64,000 nt of DNA from Devosia sp. MC521 (GTDB lineage Bacteria > Pseudomonadota > Alphaproteobacteria > Rhizobiales > Devosiaceae). Of this stretch, positions 44,982 to 53,889 are shown one piece after another (within the stretch, counting starts at the first letter, position 1; every line of letters starts with the position of its first letter). The DNA is taken from NCBI RefSeq assembly GCF_014127105.1, contig NZ_CP059902.1:839001-903000 (forward strand). Direction: 5' to 3'. Below the pieces are notes generated by a model that was given only the letters and a program-made list of their open reading frames with translations, searched no databases and had not been told where the DNA came from. A program made the position numbers and the translations under genes.

Positions 44982-45674
44982 ATGCCTTTGAAAACCGTGC
45001 AGCAAGATAAGTCAAGCTCTGATCGTCAAGACGCTCAGTGGTCGCCCCGCAGCCCGTCGGAGCGTCTGTTGATGGTCCTGAAAATGCACGGCGAGCTGTC
45101 GTCTGCCGATGTTGGCGATAAGCTCGGAATCACCGGAGAGGCTGCTCGCCAGCAGCTTTTGCGCCTGGCGGCGGACGGTCTGGTTGAAGCCTGCCCGGTC
45201 CCCTCCAAAGCGGGCCGCCCGACCCAGATTTGGTCACTCACACCGGCAGCACAGTCCCATTTCCCGGATACGCACGCCGCACTGACCGTTCAAATCCTCG
45301 ACATCGTGCGTTCCACTCTCGGTGAAGCCGCCTTGGACCAGATCGTCGCGCAACGCGAGGCCGATACGCTCAAGCTCTATTCTGCCGCCACCGCAGACCT
45401 CACAGCGCTCACCGATCGTGTCGACGCCTTGGCGCAGGCCCGCAGCACCGAAGGCTATATGAGTTCTTGGTCGCAGGCCGAAGACGGATCGATCCTGCTC
45501 ATCGAAAACCATTGCCCAATTTGCGCCGCCGCGACGTCCTGCCAAGGCTTTTGCCGATCAGAACTTTCGGTGTTCCAATCTGTATTGGGCGACGATGTTG
45601 CCGTTGAGCGGCTCGAGCACGTCGTCTCGGGCGGGCGTCGTTGCTCTTACTCCATTAGGCCCATTTCATCATGA
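44982..45674 (+). CDS. SufR-like winged-helix regulator with a C-terminal Cys cluster
   Basis: The N-terminal domain has a DeoR/MarR-like winged helix (SERLLMVLKMHGELSSADVG, then GITGEAARQQLLRLAADGLV). The C-terminal domain ends with HCPICAAATSCQGFCRSE and a last Cys in GGRRCSYSI, which is the layout of SufR-type regulators that hold an iron-sulfur cluster. Here the cluster would sense iron, oxygen or nitric oxide. The stop overlaps the next start as ATGA, so it is coupled to the truncated haemoglobin. No suf genes are in the window, so the regulated genes may be the haemoglobin and the divergent flavin reductase. Confidence 0.82.
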   Translation: MPLKTVQQDKSSSDRQDAQWSPRSPSERLLMVLKMHGELSSADVGDKLGITGEAARQQLLRLAADGLVEACPVPSKAGRPTQIWSLTPAAQSHFPDTHAALTVQILDIVRSTLGEAALDQIVAQREADTLKLYSAATADLTALTDRVDALAQARSTEGYMSSWSQAEDGSILLIENHCPICAAATSCQGFCRSELSVFQSVLGDDVAVERLEHVVSGGRRCSYSIRPISS

Positions 45675-46159
45675 CCCAATCAGATCGCCCCGTTGGCACG
45701 CGCCTGCACCGCATAGGCTGGGATACGCCTGAGGGCCTCAGCGAAGAACTGATCCGCGCTGTCGTGGATGAGTTCTATGCCCGGGCGCGCAGGGATGATG
45801 TCGTTGGCCCGGTGTTCAATTCCAAAATTGCCGCTGACGAATGGCCTCACCATCTCAGCAAGATCGCCGATTTCTGGAGCTCCATGCTGCTCGGCTCCGG
45901 GCGCTACGATGGTCGCCCCATGCCCAAACATATGGGCATCCCCGAACTGTCAGACGCCCATTTCATGCGTTGGCTCCGTCTGTTCCGCGAAACCGTAACC
46001 GAGCTGTGTCCGCCCGATATTGCCGCCGTGTTCATTGAGCGCTCTGAGCGTATTGGCAATTCCTTCCGCATGAATATCTTCATGCGTCGCGGCGATGACA
46101 TCACGCGTCTCGCCCCACTGCCACGAGAAGCCTCGCCTGTCTGGCGGCCAGAAGACTAA
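45671..46159 (+). CDS. Group III truncated haemoglobin
   Basis: The 162-residue globin shows the group III pattern: LIRAVVDEFYARARRDDVVGPVF in helix B, HHLSKIADFWSSMLLGSGRYDGRPMPKHMG across E and the CD turn, and SDAHFMRWLRLFRETV with the proximal His near residue 97. Group III globins often protect against nitrosative or oxidative stress. Here it starts within the stop of a SufR-like Fe-S regulator, which argues for control by nitric oxide or redox state. A divergent flavin reductase could supply electrons to the haem, an inference only. Confidence 0.9.
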   Translation: MTQSDRPVGTRLHRIGWDTPEGLSEELIRAVVDEFYARARRDDVVGPVFNSKIAADEWPHHLSKIADFWSSMLLGSGRYDGRPMPKHMGIPELSDAHFMRWLRLFRETVTELCPPDIAAVFIERSERIGNSFRMNIFMRRGDDITRLAPLPREASPVWRPED

Positions 46160-46231
46160 GGCACAAAACCCTCTTTCGGATCGCCCCCATATGCGCCACA
46201 CATAGCTGGGTGGACGCAAGGGAGAGCGAGC

Positions 46232-47224
46232 ATGAGTTTTCGAGCACTGCTGACGAGCAAGACTGAAGAGGCTGGCCTCGTCTCCCAACTTGTCACCCTC
46301 GACGACGCGCAACTGCCGCCCGGTGATGTCGTCGTTGACATTGATTTTGCCGGTTTCAATTACAAAGATGGCCTTTGCCTGCTCGGTAAAGGCGGTCTGG
46401 TTCGCAGCTTCCCGCACATCGCTGGCATAGATTTCTCAGGCATTGTTCGCGACAGCAAGGACGAGCGCTATGCTCCCGGAGACGCCGTTGTGCTCACCGG
46501 CTGGAGGGTGGGCGAGCTCCATTGGGGCGGCTTCTCCCAACGAGCGCGCGTCAACGCCGATTGGCTCGTGCCCCTTCATACCAAGCTCGATACCCGTGCC
46601 GCCATGGTGCTCGGTACTGCCGGGCTTACGGCCATGCTGGCCATCAATCGTCTTGAGGGACATGGCCTAACCCGAACTTCTGGCGATGTTTTGGTGACAG
46701 GCGCTGCCGGGGGCGTCGGCTCTATCGCGGTCGGCCTTCTGTCCAATTTGGGTTATGCCGTCACCGCACTCTCAGGTCGCGCTGAACATACGCCAATGCT
46801 GAAAGCGCTTGGCGCGAAGCACATCATCAGCCGAGACGATTTTCTGGCAGAGCCCGACAAACCACTCGAAACCGCCCGCTGGGCAGGCGTTGTCGACTGT
46901 GTGGGTGGCAATATCTTGGGCAAGGTTTTGCGTCAGCTTGCTTATGATGGCTCTGTCGCAAGCCTGGGCAATGCTGCGGGCCTTGAGCTGAACACCAATG
47001 TGCTGCCCTTCCTGCTGCGCGGCGCAAACATCCTCGGCATCGATAGTGTCATGCAGCCCCATGAGGCGCGGATGGGCGCTTGGGGGCGCTTGGGGGATAT
47101 CTTTGATCAAGCCCAATACGCCAGCAATGTCGAAGAGATAGGCCTCGCGGTCTTGCCGGAAAAGGCGCGGCAAATCCTTGCCGGAAAAACGCACGGCAAG
47201 CTGGTCGTTAACCCAGCGCTCTAG
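46232..47224 (+). CDS. acuI: AcuI/YhdH-type acrylyl-CoA reductase (zinc-independent MDR)
   Basis: A medium-chain reductase of 330 residues: FAGFNYKDGL at the start and IAGIDFSGIV are AcuI/YhdH blocks, VTGAAGGVGSIAV is the NADPH-binding fold, and the C-terminal GKTHGKLVVNP is conserved. AcuI reduces acrylyl-CoA to propionyl-CoA, clearing a toxic intermediate in propionate or DMSP metabolism. GGGAGAG lies before the ATG. It lies 72 bases downstream of the haemoglobin gene and 192 bases upstream of tctC, so it probably has its own promoter. Confidence 0.88.
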   Translation: MSFRALLTSKTEEAGLVSQLVTLDDAQLPPGDVVVDIDFAGFNYKDGLCLLGKGGLVRSFPHIAGIDFSGIVRDSKDERYAPGDAVVLTGWRVGELHWGGFSQRARVNADWLVPLHTKLDTRAAMVLGTAGLTAMLAINRLEGHGLTRTSGDVLVTGAAGGVGSIAVGLLSNLGYAVTALSGRAEHTPMLKALGAKHIISRDDFLAEPDKPLETARWAGVVDCVGGNILGKVLRQLAYDGSVASLGNAAGLELNTNVLPFLLRGANILGIDSVMQPHEARMGAWGRLGDIFDQAQYASNVEEIGLAVLPEKARQILAGKTHGKLVVNPAL

Positions 47225-47416
47225 GAGCCATTCTCGCGCGCAAAAGTGCCGGGTCTTGCAATTGCATCCGATTTGTCGCCACAACTATCTGGATCGAAGA
47301 GATCGCCCCGTTTGCGGATTACGGCCGGGGAGGGAGGATGACAGGACGCTGACAGACTCTGCGCCGTAAGCTGAGGGACGGACGAAAAACGTTCGCTATT
47401 GTTCTAGGGAGGAACC

Positions 47417-48361
47417 ATGAACAAGCTATTTTTAGCAGCGCTGGTCACCAGCGCTATGGCCGTACCTGCATTCGCAGCTGACTATTCTATCATCGCTCCG
47501 GCCGCGCCGGGCGGTGGTTGGGACCAGACGGCCCGTACCATGCAAGAAGCACTCGTTGCTGATGGTATCTCGGCTAACGTGCAGGTTACCAACGTACCGG
47601 GCGCAGGCGGCACCATTGGTCTTGCCCAGTTCGCCACGCAGGAATCTGGCAATGCCAATGCCCTGATCGTCGGTGGCTATGTGATGGTTGGCGCCATCCT
47701 CACCAACGCATCGCCCGTTACGCTTGCTGATGTGACCCCAATTGCGCGCCTCACTGGTGAAGCCGTTGGTATCGTCGTTCCCGGCGCGTCCGACATTCAG
47801 GACATGGCTGGCCTCGTCGCTAAGCTCAAGGAAAACCCAGGCGGCGTGTCTTGGGCTGGTGGTTCTGCTGGTGGCGCTGACCACATCACAGCAGGTCTCA
47901 TCGCCAAGGCCGTTGGCGTTGATCCGACCCAGGTAAACTACATTGCCTATTCCGGCGGTGGCGAAGCGCTCGCTGCTATCCTCGGCAATCAGGTGACTGT
48001 TGGCGTTTCCGGTATCAGCGAATTTGCGTCGCAAATCGCAACTGGCGATCTCCGCCTCCTGGCTGTTTCGACCGACACCCGCGTTCCAGGCTTTGATGCG
48101 CCAACCCTTCAGGAAGCTGGCGTTGATACCGCTGTTCAGAACTGGCGCATGGTTGCAGCTGCACCCGGCATCACCGATGAGCAGAAGGCTACTATCACTG
48201 CCGACATCAAGAAGATGGCCGAATCCGCAACATGGAAGGCCGCTCTTGAAAGCCGCGGTTGGGTCGACACCTATCTCGATGGCGATGCTTTCACCGCTCA
48301 GCTCGAAGCAGATATTTCTGCCACCGAAGCCATTCTGAAAGACATTGGCCTCGTCCAATGA
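47417..48361 (+). CDS. tctC: TctC: periplasmic solute-binding protein of a tripartite tricarboxylate transporter
   Basis: The 314-residue protein has a signal peptide (cleavage after VPAFAA, about residue 21) and the Bug-type binding fold, with the ligand loop around GGGWDQTART and the AGGTIGLAQ segment. It captures a tricarboxylate or related acid for the membrane complex TctAB. The promoter is likely in the 192 bases before it, and GGGAGG precedes the ATG. tctB starts inside its stop codon. Ligand identity is unknown; Bug proteins bind citrate, other carboxylates, amino acids or cofactors. Confidence 0.92.
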   Translation: MNKLFLAALVTSAMAVPAFAADYSIIAPAAPGGGWDQTARTMQEALVADGISANVQVTNVPGAGGTIGLAQFATQESGNANALIVGGYVMVGAILTNASPVTLADVTPIARLTGEAVGIVVPGASDIQDMAGLVAKLKENPGGVSWAGGSAGGADHITAGLIAKAVGVDPTQVNYIAYSGGGEALAAILGNQVTVGVSGISEFASQIATGDLRLLAVSTDTRVPGFDAPTLQEAGVDTAVQNWRMVAAAPGITDEQKATITADIKKMAESATWKAALESRGWVDTYLDGDAFTAQLEADISATEAILKDIGLVQ

Positions 48362-48858
48362 TCAACGGCTCACCACAGCCGACGCGTCGCCCCGATGGGG
48401 CGGCGCTTATTATCGGCGTCATCCTCGCCATCATTTCTGCTGTGATCTTCTGGCAAACCAGCCAGATGCGCATACCGCCCATTCAGCAAAAAATGGGTCC
48501 GCACGTCTTCCCCTATGTCATCGCGACCGGGTTGGCGCTGCTCTCCGTGGGGACATTTATCTCCGCTGCACGAAATGGTTTCCCAGAACGCAGTAAAGAC
48601 GACATCGGTCCGATCCTTTGGGTGGTTGGCGGTCTCGTCGCACAGATACTCCTGCTCTCAACGGCTGGTTTCTCGATCGCTACAGGTCTTCTTTTTGCCT
48701 TCACGGCAAAAGCCTTTGGCCGCGGTCCGCTTTGGCAAACCATCCCTATCGGCATCGTTTTTGCCTTTGTCGTCTGGTTCATCTTCGCCAAGGGGCTGCA
48801 ACTCTCGCTCCCCATGGGCGTGCTTGAGCGGTTTCTAACCACGGGGAGTTTCGTCTGA
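48358..48858 (+). CDS. tctB: TctB: small membrane subunit of the tripartite tricarboxylate transporter
   Basis: The 166-residue protein has four predicted helices (about 12-30, 45-62, 83-105, 122-146) and the [17 protein letters not shown] segment typical of TctB. It pairs with TctA to make the inner-membrane complex. The ATG at 48358 overlaps the tctC stop as ATGA; a longer upstream reading frame is a shadow. The stop overlaps the tctA start by one base (TGATG). Confidence 0.9.
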   Translation: MINGSPQPTRRPDGAALIIGVILAIISAVIFWQTSQMRIPPIQQKMGPHVFPYVIATGLALLSVGTFISAARNGFPERSKDDIGPILWVVGGLVAQILLLSTAGFSIATGLLFAFTAKAFGRGPLWQTIPIGIVFAFVVWFIFAKGLQLSLPMGVLERFLTTGSFV

Positions 48859-50405
48859 TGAATACATTCGAACTTCTCGCCCAAGGCCTTATGGCCGCGA
48901 TGCAGGTGCAAAACTTGATCTACGCGCTCATCGGCGTAACCCTCGGCACTGCCGTTGGTGTTCTGCCCGGCATCGGCCCCGCGCTCACTGTCGCGCTGCT
49001 TTTGCCGGTCACCTACAAGCTGGATCCAGCAGGTTCGCTGATCATGTTTGCGGGCATTTACTATGGCGGCATGTATGGCGGCTCCACCACCTCCATCCTG
49101 CTCAATACCCCGGGCGAGAGTGCGTCCATCGTCACCGCGCTGGAGGGGAATAAAATGGCCCGCAAGGGCAGGGGTGGTCCTGCTCTCGCCACGGCCGCGA
49201 TTGGCTCGTTCGTCGCCGGTCTCTTGGCAACCCTTGGCTTAGCCTTCATCGCCCCATTCGTCGTAAAATTCGCGCTCGCCTTTGGCCCTGCCGACTATTT
49301 CGCACTGATGGTTCTGGCCTTCGTCACCGTCTCGGCCGCCTTTGGCGATAGTGCGCTGCGTGGGCTAACCGCGCTGTTCATTGGTCTCGGCTTAGGCTTG
49401 ATCGGTATCGATCTTCAATCGGGTCAGACCCGTCTCGCCTTCGGTGTCATGGACTTGCTCGACGGCATTGAGGTCACCACCCTTGCAGTTGCGCTTTTCG
49501 CTATCGGGGAAACACTCAAAACCGCATCGGATCGCGATCAGGTCAACGCTCAGGTGATGGCCGTCAAAGGCTCTGTGTGGATGACCATTGAGGATTGGAA
49601 ACGCTCGTGGATGCCGTGGTTGCGCGGTACGGCCATCGGTTTTCCAATCGGGGCCATGCCTGCGGGTGGCGCGGACGTCGCGAGCTTCCTCTCCTACAGC
49701 ACCGAAAAGTCTTTTGCTAAAAAGCCGGAAGAGTTCGGCCATGGCGCAATTGAGGGTGTTGCCGGCCCGGAAGCTGCCAATAATGCGTCCGCCGCGGGCA
49801 CGCTTGTACCGCTGCTGACGCTCGGCCTGCCGACAACAGCAACCGCTGCGATTATGTTGGCGGGCTTCCAGCAGTTCGGTCTGCAGCCGGGCCCATTGCT
49901 CTTCACCAACAACTCCAGCCTCGTCTGGGCGCTGATTGCTTCGCTTCTGGTCGCCAACTTCATGCTTCTGGTTCTCAACCTGCCGCTGATTGGCCTCTGG
50001 GTGAAACTCCTCACCGTGCCAAAGCCGTGGCTCTATGGCGGCATTCTGGTGTTCGCGACACTGGGTACACTCGGCGCCAATGGGGCGATGTCTATGGGTA
50101 TTGGCCCAGTTCGCATCTCGTTCGAGCTGGTGCTGCTGCTGGTCTTTGGCGTCTTGGGTTACATCCTGCGCCGCTTTGGCTATCCAATCGCGCCGGTGGT
50201 GGTCGGGCTTATTCTCGGCCCTATGGCCGAGCAGCAATTGCGCCGGGCGCTGGCGATCAGCCAGGGCGACATTGGCTATCTCTTCGCCTCGCCGATCGCC
50301 ATCGTGCTCTATGTGGCAGCCTTTATCGCGGTGGCTGTGCCCATGTACTTCCGCCTCAAAGGCAAGGGGCAAGTGCTCGGCAGCCTCGCCAGCGACGAAG
50401 ACTAA
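48858..50405 (+). CDS. tctA: TctA: large membrane subunit of the tripartite tricarboxylate transporter
   Basis: The 515-residue protein has about 12 helices. The first signature [20 protein letters not shown] (about 34-53) and the [19 protein letters not shown] block (about 72-90) identify TctA, along with [19 protein letters not shown] later. It is the transport channel for the substrate delivered by TctC, powered by the ion gradient. tctC, tctB and tctA are in the usual order, with overlapping starts and stops, and end at a bidirectional terminator. Confidence 0.94.
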   Translation: MNTFELLAQGLMAAMQVQNLIYALIGVTLGTAVGVLPGIGPALTVALLLPVTYKLDPAGSLIMFAGIYYGGMYGGSTTSILLNTPGESASIVTALEGNKMARKGRGGPALATAAIGSFVAGLLATLGLAFIAPFVVKFALAFGPADYFALMVLAFVTVSAAFGDSALRGLTALFIGLGLGLIGIDLQSGQTRLAFGVMDLLDGIEVTTLAVALFAIGETLKTASDRDQVNAQVMAVKGSVWMTIEDWKRSWMPWLRGTAIGFPIGAMPAGGADVASFLSYSTEKSFAKKPEEFGHGAIEGVAGPEAANNASAAGTLVPLLTLGLPTTATAAIMLAGFQQFGLQPGPLLFTNNSSLVWALIASLLVANFMLLVLNLPLIGLWVKLLTVPKPWLYGGILVFATLGTLGANGAMSMGIGPVRISFELVLLLVFGVLGYILRRFGYPIAPVVVGLILGPMAEQQLRRALAISQGDIGYLFASPIAIVLYVAAFIAVAVPMYFRLKGKGQVLGSLASDED

Positions 50406-50412
50406 AAACAAA

Positions 50413-50446
50413 AGCCCGGCCGAGTGATCAGCCGGGCTTAATTTTT
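50413..50446. terminator. Bidirectional terminator after tctA
   Basis: AGCCCGGC (50413-50420) pairs perfectly with GCCGGGCT (50431-50438) over a 10-base loop; TAATTTTT follows on the right and an A-rich run precedes it on the left. It serves tctA and the minus-strand micro-gene. Confidence 0.88.
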
Positions 50447-50469
50447 CTGCGAGGAAAGGCTCTCTAGCC

Positions 50470-50640
50470 TTAGCGGCGGATGCTCTCGAACTGCGCTGGG
50501 TCAATGCCCAGTGCGTTGAGGTGCTTAGCCTTCGGTGCGCGTCCGCCTTCAACAGCTGCCGAAACTGCAGCAGCGCTGCCGAATACGGTCACAAAGGTGT
50601 CGAGGGTCGCAAAGAACTTGTTCTTGCGGGCGGTGCTCAT
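50470..50640 (-). CDS. Small cytoplasmic protein of unknown function (56 aa)
   Basis: The frame reads MSTARKNKFFATLDTFVTVF... and ends KAKHLNALGIDPAQFESIRR. The N-terminal half is amphipathic and Ala-rich; the C-terminal LNALGIDPAQF motif resembles the end of small alphaproteobacterial proteins of the DUF1127 style, but without a full match. AGGA lies seven bases before the ATG. It is 124 bases downstream of the kinase gene stop and just before the terminator shared with tctA; it may be cotranscribed with the kinase. Confidence 0.6.
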   Translation of the reverse strand: MSTARKNKFFATLDTFVTVFGSAAAVSAAVEGGRAPKAKHLNALGIDPAQFESIRR

Positions 50641-50658
50641 CGGTCTATCCTTTCTGGG

Positions 50659-50675
50659 CCCGTGACATTCACGGG
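50659..50675 (-). promoter_or_regulatory. Short hairpin upstream of the small 56-aa gene
   Basis: On either strand CCCGTGA, three bases, TCACGGG form a perfect 7-bp stem. It lies 18 bases before the ATG, next to the ribosome site, with no T-run. It may limit read-through from the kinase gene or affect translation. Confidence 0.35.
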
Positions 50676-50764
50676 ACGTTGCATGCCCTTAAGATAGGTT
50701 GCTTTCCGCCCAAGAGTACCGGGCCTTTGCTCAAAACAGCCATGCACTGAGCGCTTGGCCTTGC

Positions 50765-53224
50765 TTAGTTCTTTGGCGACACGATCTCCTGCCAGGTTTC
50801 CAAAAACCTTTGGCGCCGCAGCGTATCAAGCGAAACGAGCAGTCCCGGTCCCAGCGGAATAGGCTGGATCACGCCGCGCCCGAGCGCGGCAATCGTCTCG
50901 CTCGACCATTCGCCGTCAGTATTGGGAATAACCGAGCCAAGCGCGGTGGGCCCCGCTGCCACAGCTTGCCCGTCGGGCGACAGCGCGAAGTCGACAAACG
51001 CCTTGGCGAGATCGGTGTGGTCCGCCGTCTGCGGGATGAACATCGAGCGTGTCAGGACCAACACGTAATCGTCCGGCACCACGATTTCGATATTGGCTCC
51101 CTCCGCTTTGCGAGCAAAGGCATAGGACCCCAGGACATTGAACCCCAGCGCCAGGCGTCCCTCAGCAACGCCGTTCAAGATGGCCGGGCTCGATCCCGAA
51201 AACTCCGCGTCAACCCGTCCAAAAGCGGTAGCTAATCGCCAGAAGGTCGATGATATCATCTGGTCCTGCGCAGCCAACAAATAACCCACACCTGATAGGG
51301 CGATGTCATAGGTCGAGATGCGCCCGGAAAATCTCTCCGCCTGCGCTTCGAGCAGTTCTGCCAGAGTGAGATGGGTGCGTGGCACTTCCTCTGCAGCGAC
51401 CAAATCGGGATTATAGATCGTCACCGCGGGCTCAAACGTGAACCCGAAAACCTCGTTGCGCCAATGCGCCCAATCCGGCAGCGCGCCGAGATAGGGGCTG
51501 TCATAGGCCAGCGCATAGCCATCATTAGCCAGCTTGACCTGCAAGTCCGATGCCGAGCTGATGATGAGGTCGGTGCCTTCTATGATCGTACCATCGAGGA
51601 AGGCCTCATAAAGGGGCAGGGATGCCATTTCCTCATAGTGCACCTCGACCTGCGGATGCAGCTGCTGGAACCGTTCTATAAAATGCGCAAAGAGCGGGGT
51701 ATCGGTTACCCCTACAATGGTCAGAACCGTAGGGCTGGTTTCATCGAGTGCAGGATACCGGGTCGACGCCGCCAATGGCGACACCATGGGGATGAGGCTG
51801 ACTGCTAAAGCGACGCCGACAACCCAAGACCATTGCGTCAAATGGTTCTTTGGCATGGGAAACTTCATCTCGACGTTCAATCCACCTTCCGAGCGGTCTT
51901 TCAGTGTCAGCTGCCCCTTATGCGCTTCGACCACGCGCGCGACGATGGACAATCCGAGTCCCGATCCGACCTTGCCCGCACTGGCCTTACCCCGCTTAAA
52001 GCGGCCCATGACTTCGTTTTTCTCATGCGCTTCCAGCCCCGGTCCGCGATCAAGCACGCGCAGCACGACATCGCTCTCTGAGTTGGTTACGGCGATGTCG
52101 ATGGGACCGTCGGAATAGGTCAGTGCATTGTCGACCACATTGCGCAGCATCTCGCGCAATGCCACGCGGTCGCCCGGTATCGTCGCCAGCGCAGCGGCAG
52201 GGGAAATGCTCACGCCCACACGCGCGCTCTGCTTTTCATCCAATCGGGTCACCACTTCGTCGACCAGAGCAGCAATCGACGTTGTGCTGCCCTCATGATT
52301 ATCCAGCCGATGGGAAACGGTCGCTTCCATCAGCAGCTGATTGACCAATTGGCTGGCCTGCACCGCACTACCGTGAATACGTGCGACGCGCTGTCGAAGC
52401 TTTTTCGGGTCTTGTTCTTCCAGCGCCACCTCTGCTTGGGCGCGGATGGAGGCGAGAGGCGTGCGCACTTCATGTGCCGCTTCCGCAACAAGGCCCGACA
52501 CACGTTCCATGGCATTGCGCAGACGGGCCATAAACCCGTTCAGCGCCACCACCAGATGATCGACTTCCACCGGCACAGGCACATCCACCGGATCCAAATC
52601 CTCCGGACGACGCGCGCGCAAATTGTGTTCCAGCTGGGTCAGTGGCGCAAACATGCGCGAAATGCCGAACCAAACGAGACCGATTGCGAGGAGCGTTAGC
52701 GCCACCACCGGCAGCACGGCATTGGAGAGAATTTCCGCCGCCAAGGCCTCTCGCTGTCGCTGGGTCTCTGCCACATGGATTGTCACCCAACCCGTGTCCG
52801 TTGGGGTGGAAATCAACCGCCCCACACTGGCGACACGCACCAACTCGCCGCGATAGGAAACGTCATGGAATAGCGGCACTGCCTCTGTCGTCTCGCGCAT
52901 GGACTGGGCGAGATCGTCATAGCCCGTCACGGTGCGCCCATCGGGGTCCTCTACAGCGTAGAATACCCGGTCTTGACCGGAGAACATGGCAAAAGCCGCG
53001 AACGGCAGTTCGACGATAACATCGTCATTTTCCACCTGAACAGCGCCCGCGATTGTCAGGGCAGAGGCCGCCAGAAGCCGATCAAAGGCGCGGTCCGCTG
53101 CGCGTTCGGAATAGTCCCGAATGAAGACGATCAGGCTCAGCGACGAAACCAATAAGAGGCATATCGCCAGAATGAAGATGCGCTTGCGGATGGAAAACCG
53201 TCGTGCAGGCAAGTCTGTGCTCAA
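50765..53224 (-). CDS. Sensor histidine kinase fused to a periplasmic solute-binding domain
   Basis: Read as 819 residues from the TTG at 53224, whose bases overlap the TGA stop of the upstream response regulator (TTGA). Domain order: membrane helix (about 15-35); periplasmic sensor (about 36-165); helix (about 168-190) and HAMP linker; HisKA with His251 in AHEVRTPLASIRAQ; HATPase with N-box MLRNVVDNALTYSD and GSGLGLSI; a third helix (about 465-485, WSWVVGVALAVSLIPMVS); then a 320-residue domain like extracellular solute-binding proteins (VEVHYEEMASLPLYEAFLDG, LNGVAEGRLALGFNVLGSYA). TctE is the usual kinase partner of TctD and tctCBA. The third helix should carry the binding domain to the periplasm. 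A longer frame to 53278 is not supported. Confidence 0.85.
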   Translation of the reverse strand: MSTDLPARRFSIRKRIFILAICLLLVSSLSLIVFIRDYSERAADRAFDRLLAASALTIAGAVQVENDDVIVELPFAAFAMFSGQDRVFYAVEDPDGRTVTGYDDLAQSMRETTEAVPLFHDVSYRGELVRVASVGRLISTPTDTGWVTIHVAETQRQREALAAEILSNAVLPVVALTLLAIGLVWFGISRMFAPLTQLEHNLRARRPEDLDPVDVPVPVEVDHLVVALNGFMARLRNAMERVSGLVAEAAHEVRTPLASIRAQAEVALEEQDPKKLRQRVARIHGSAVQASQLVNQLLMEATVSHRLDNHEGSTTSIAALVDEVVTRLDEKQSARVGVSISPAAALATIPGDRVALREMLRNVVDNALTYSDGPIDIAVTNSESDVVLRVLDRGPGLEAHEKNEVMGRFKRGKASAGKVGSGLGLSIVARVVEAHKGQLTLKDRSEGGLNVEMKFPMPKNHLTQWSWVVGVALAVSLIPMVSPLAASTRYPALDETSPTVLTIVGVTDTPLFAHFIERFQQLHPQVEVHYEEMASLPLYEAFLDGTIIEGTDLIISSASDLQVKLANDGYALAYDSPYLGALPDWAHWRNEVFGFTFEPAVTIYNPDLVAAEEVPRTHLTLAELLEAQAERFSGRISTYDIALSGVGYLLAAQDQMISSTFWRLATAFGRVDAEFSGSSPAILNGVAEGRLALGFNVLGSYAFARKAEGANIEIVVPDDYVLVLTRSMFIPQTADHTDLAKAFVDFALSPDGQAVAAGPTALGSVIPNTDGEWSSETIAALGRGVIQPIPLGPGLLVSLDTLRRQRFLETWQEIVSPKN

Positions 53225-53889
53225 GATACAACTCGCGCGATATAGCCAACGCCGCGGACAGTGCCGATTTCGATACACGCTTCCGCCAGCTTCTTGCGCA
53301 GGCGCGAAATGTGCAATTCCAGCGCATTGATGGACACGCCCTCATCGAAGCTAAACAGCTGGTTCATCAGCCGTTCTTTCGCCACCACCTTACCGATGTT
53401 GATGATCAGAATTTCCAGCAAGCGAAATTCGCGGCGCCCGAGTTCAACTGGCGTGCCGCCGATCAGGGCATGCATGCCCGCGACATCTAGAGTGAGATTG
53501 CCCACTTCCACCAGGCTTGAGGTTTGCCCGCCGGAGCGACGCAGCAAGGCCCTCAGGCGCGCTTCCAGCTCTCGCAAATCGAAGGGTTTGACGATGTAAT
53601 CATCCGCGCCAAGGTCAAGGATCGAGACCTTGTCGTCGATCTCAGACCGCGCGGTCATGACCAAAACTGGCGCGCTAAACCGCCGTTTCCGCAACTCAGC
53701 GATCACGGTAATGCCGTCCTTATTGGGCAGCATCAAATCGAGCGCGACCACATCAAAGGCATCGCTTTCGGCCGTGGCCACCACGTCCGCTCCGTCCTTG
53801 ACCCATTCCACCGAATGGCCCGCATTGCGGAGGCGCTGTTCGATAGCTTCCCCAAGATCCTCATTATCTTCGACCAGCAGTATGCGCAT
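53221..53889 (-). CDS. TctD-like OmpR-family response regulator
   Basis: The 222-residue protein has a receiver domain (about 1-115) with Asp51 as phosphorylation site in DLMLPNKDG, T and K switch residues in VMTARS and DYIVKPFD, and a C-terminal winged-helix DNA-binding domain (about 125-220). It is the partner of the fused kinase, with which its stop codon overlaps. By analogy to TctD, the target is probably the nearby tctCBA operon, but it sits convergent to it, not divergent. ATG at 53889 gives a standard length. Confidence 0.9.
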   Translation of the reverse strand: MRILLVEDNEDLGEAIEQRLRNAGHSVEWVKDGADVVATAESDAFDVVALDLMLPNKDGITVIAELRKRRFSAPVLVMTARSEIDDKVSILDLGADDYIVKPFDLRELEARLRALLRRSGGQTSSLVEVGNLTLDVAGMHALIGGTPVELGRREFRLLEILIINIGKVVAKERLMNQLFSFDEGVSINALELHISRLRKKLAEACIEIGTVRGVGYIARVVS

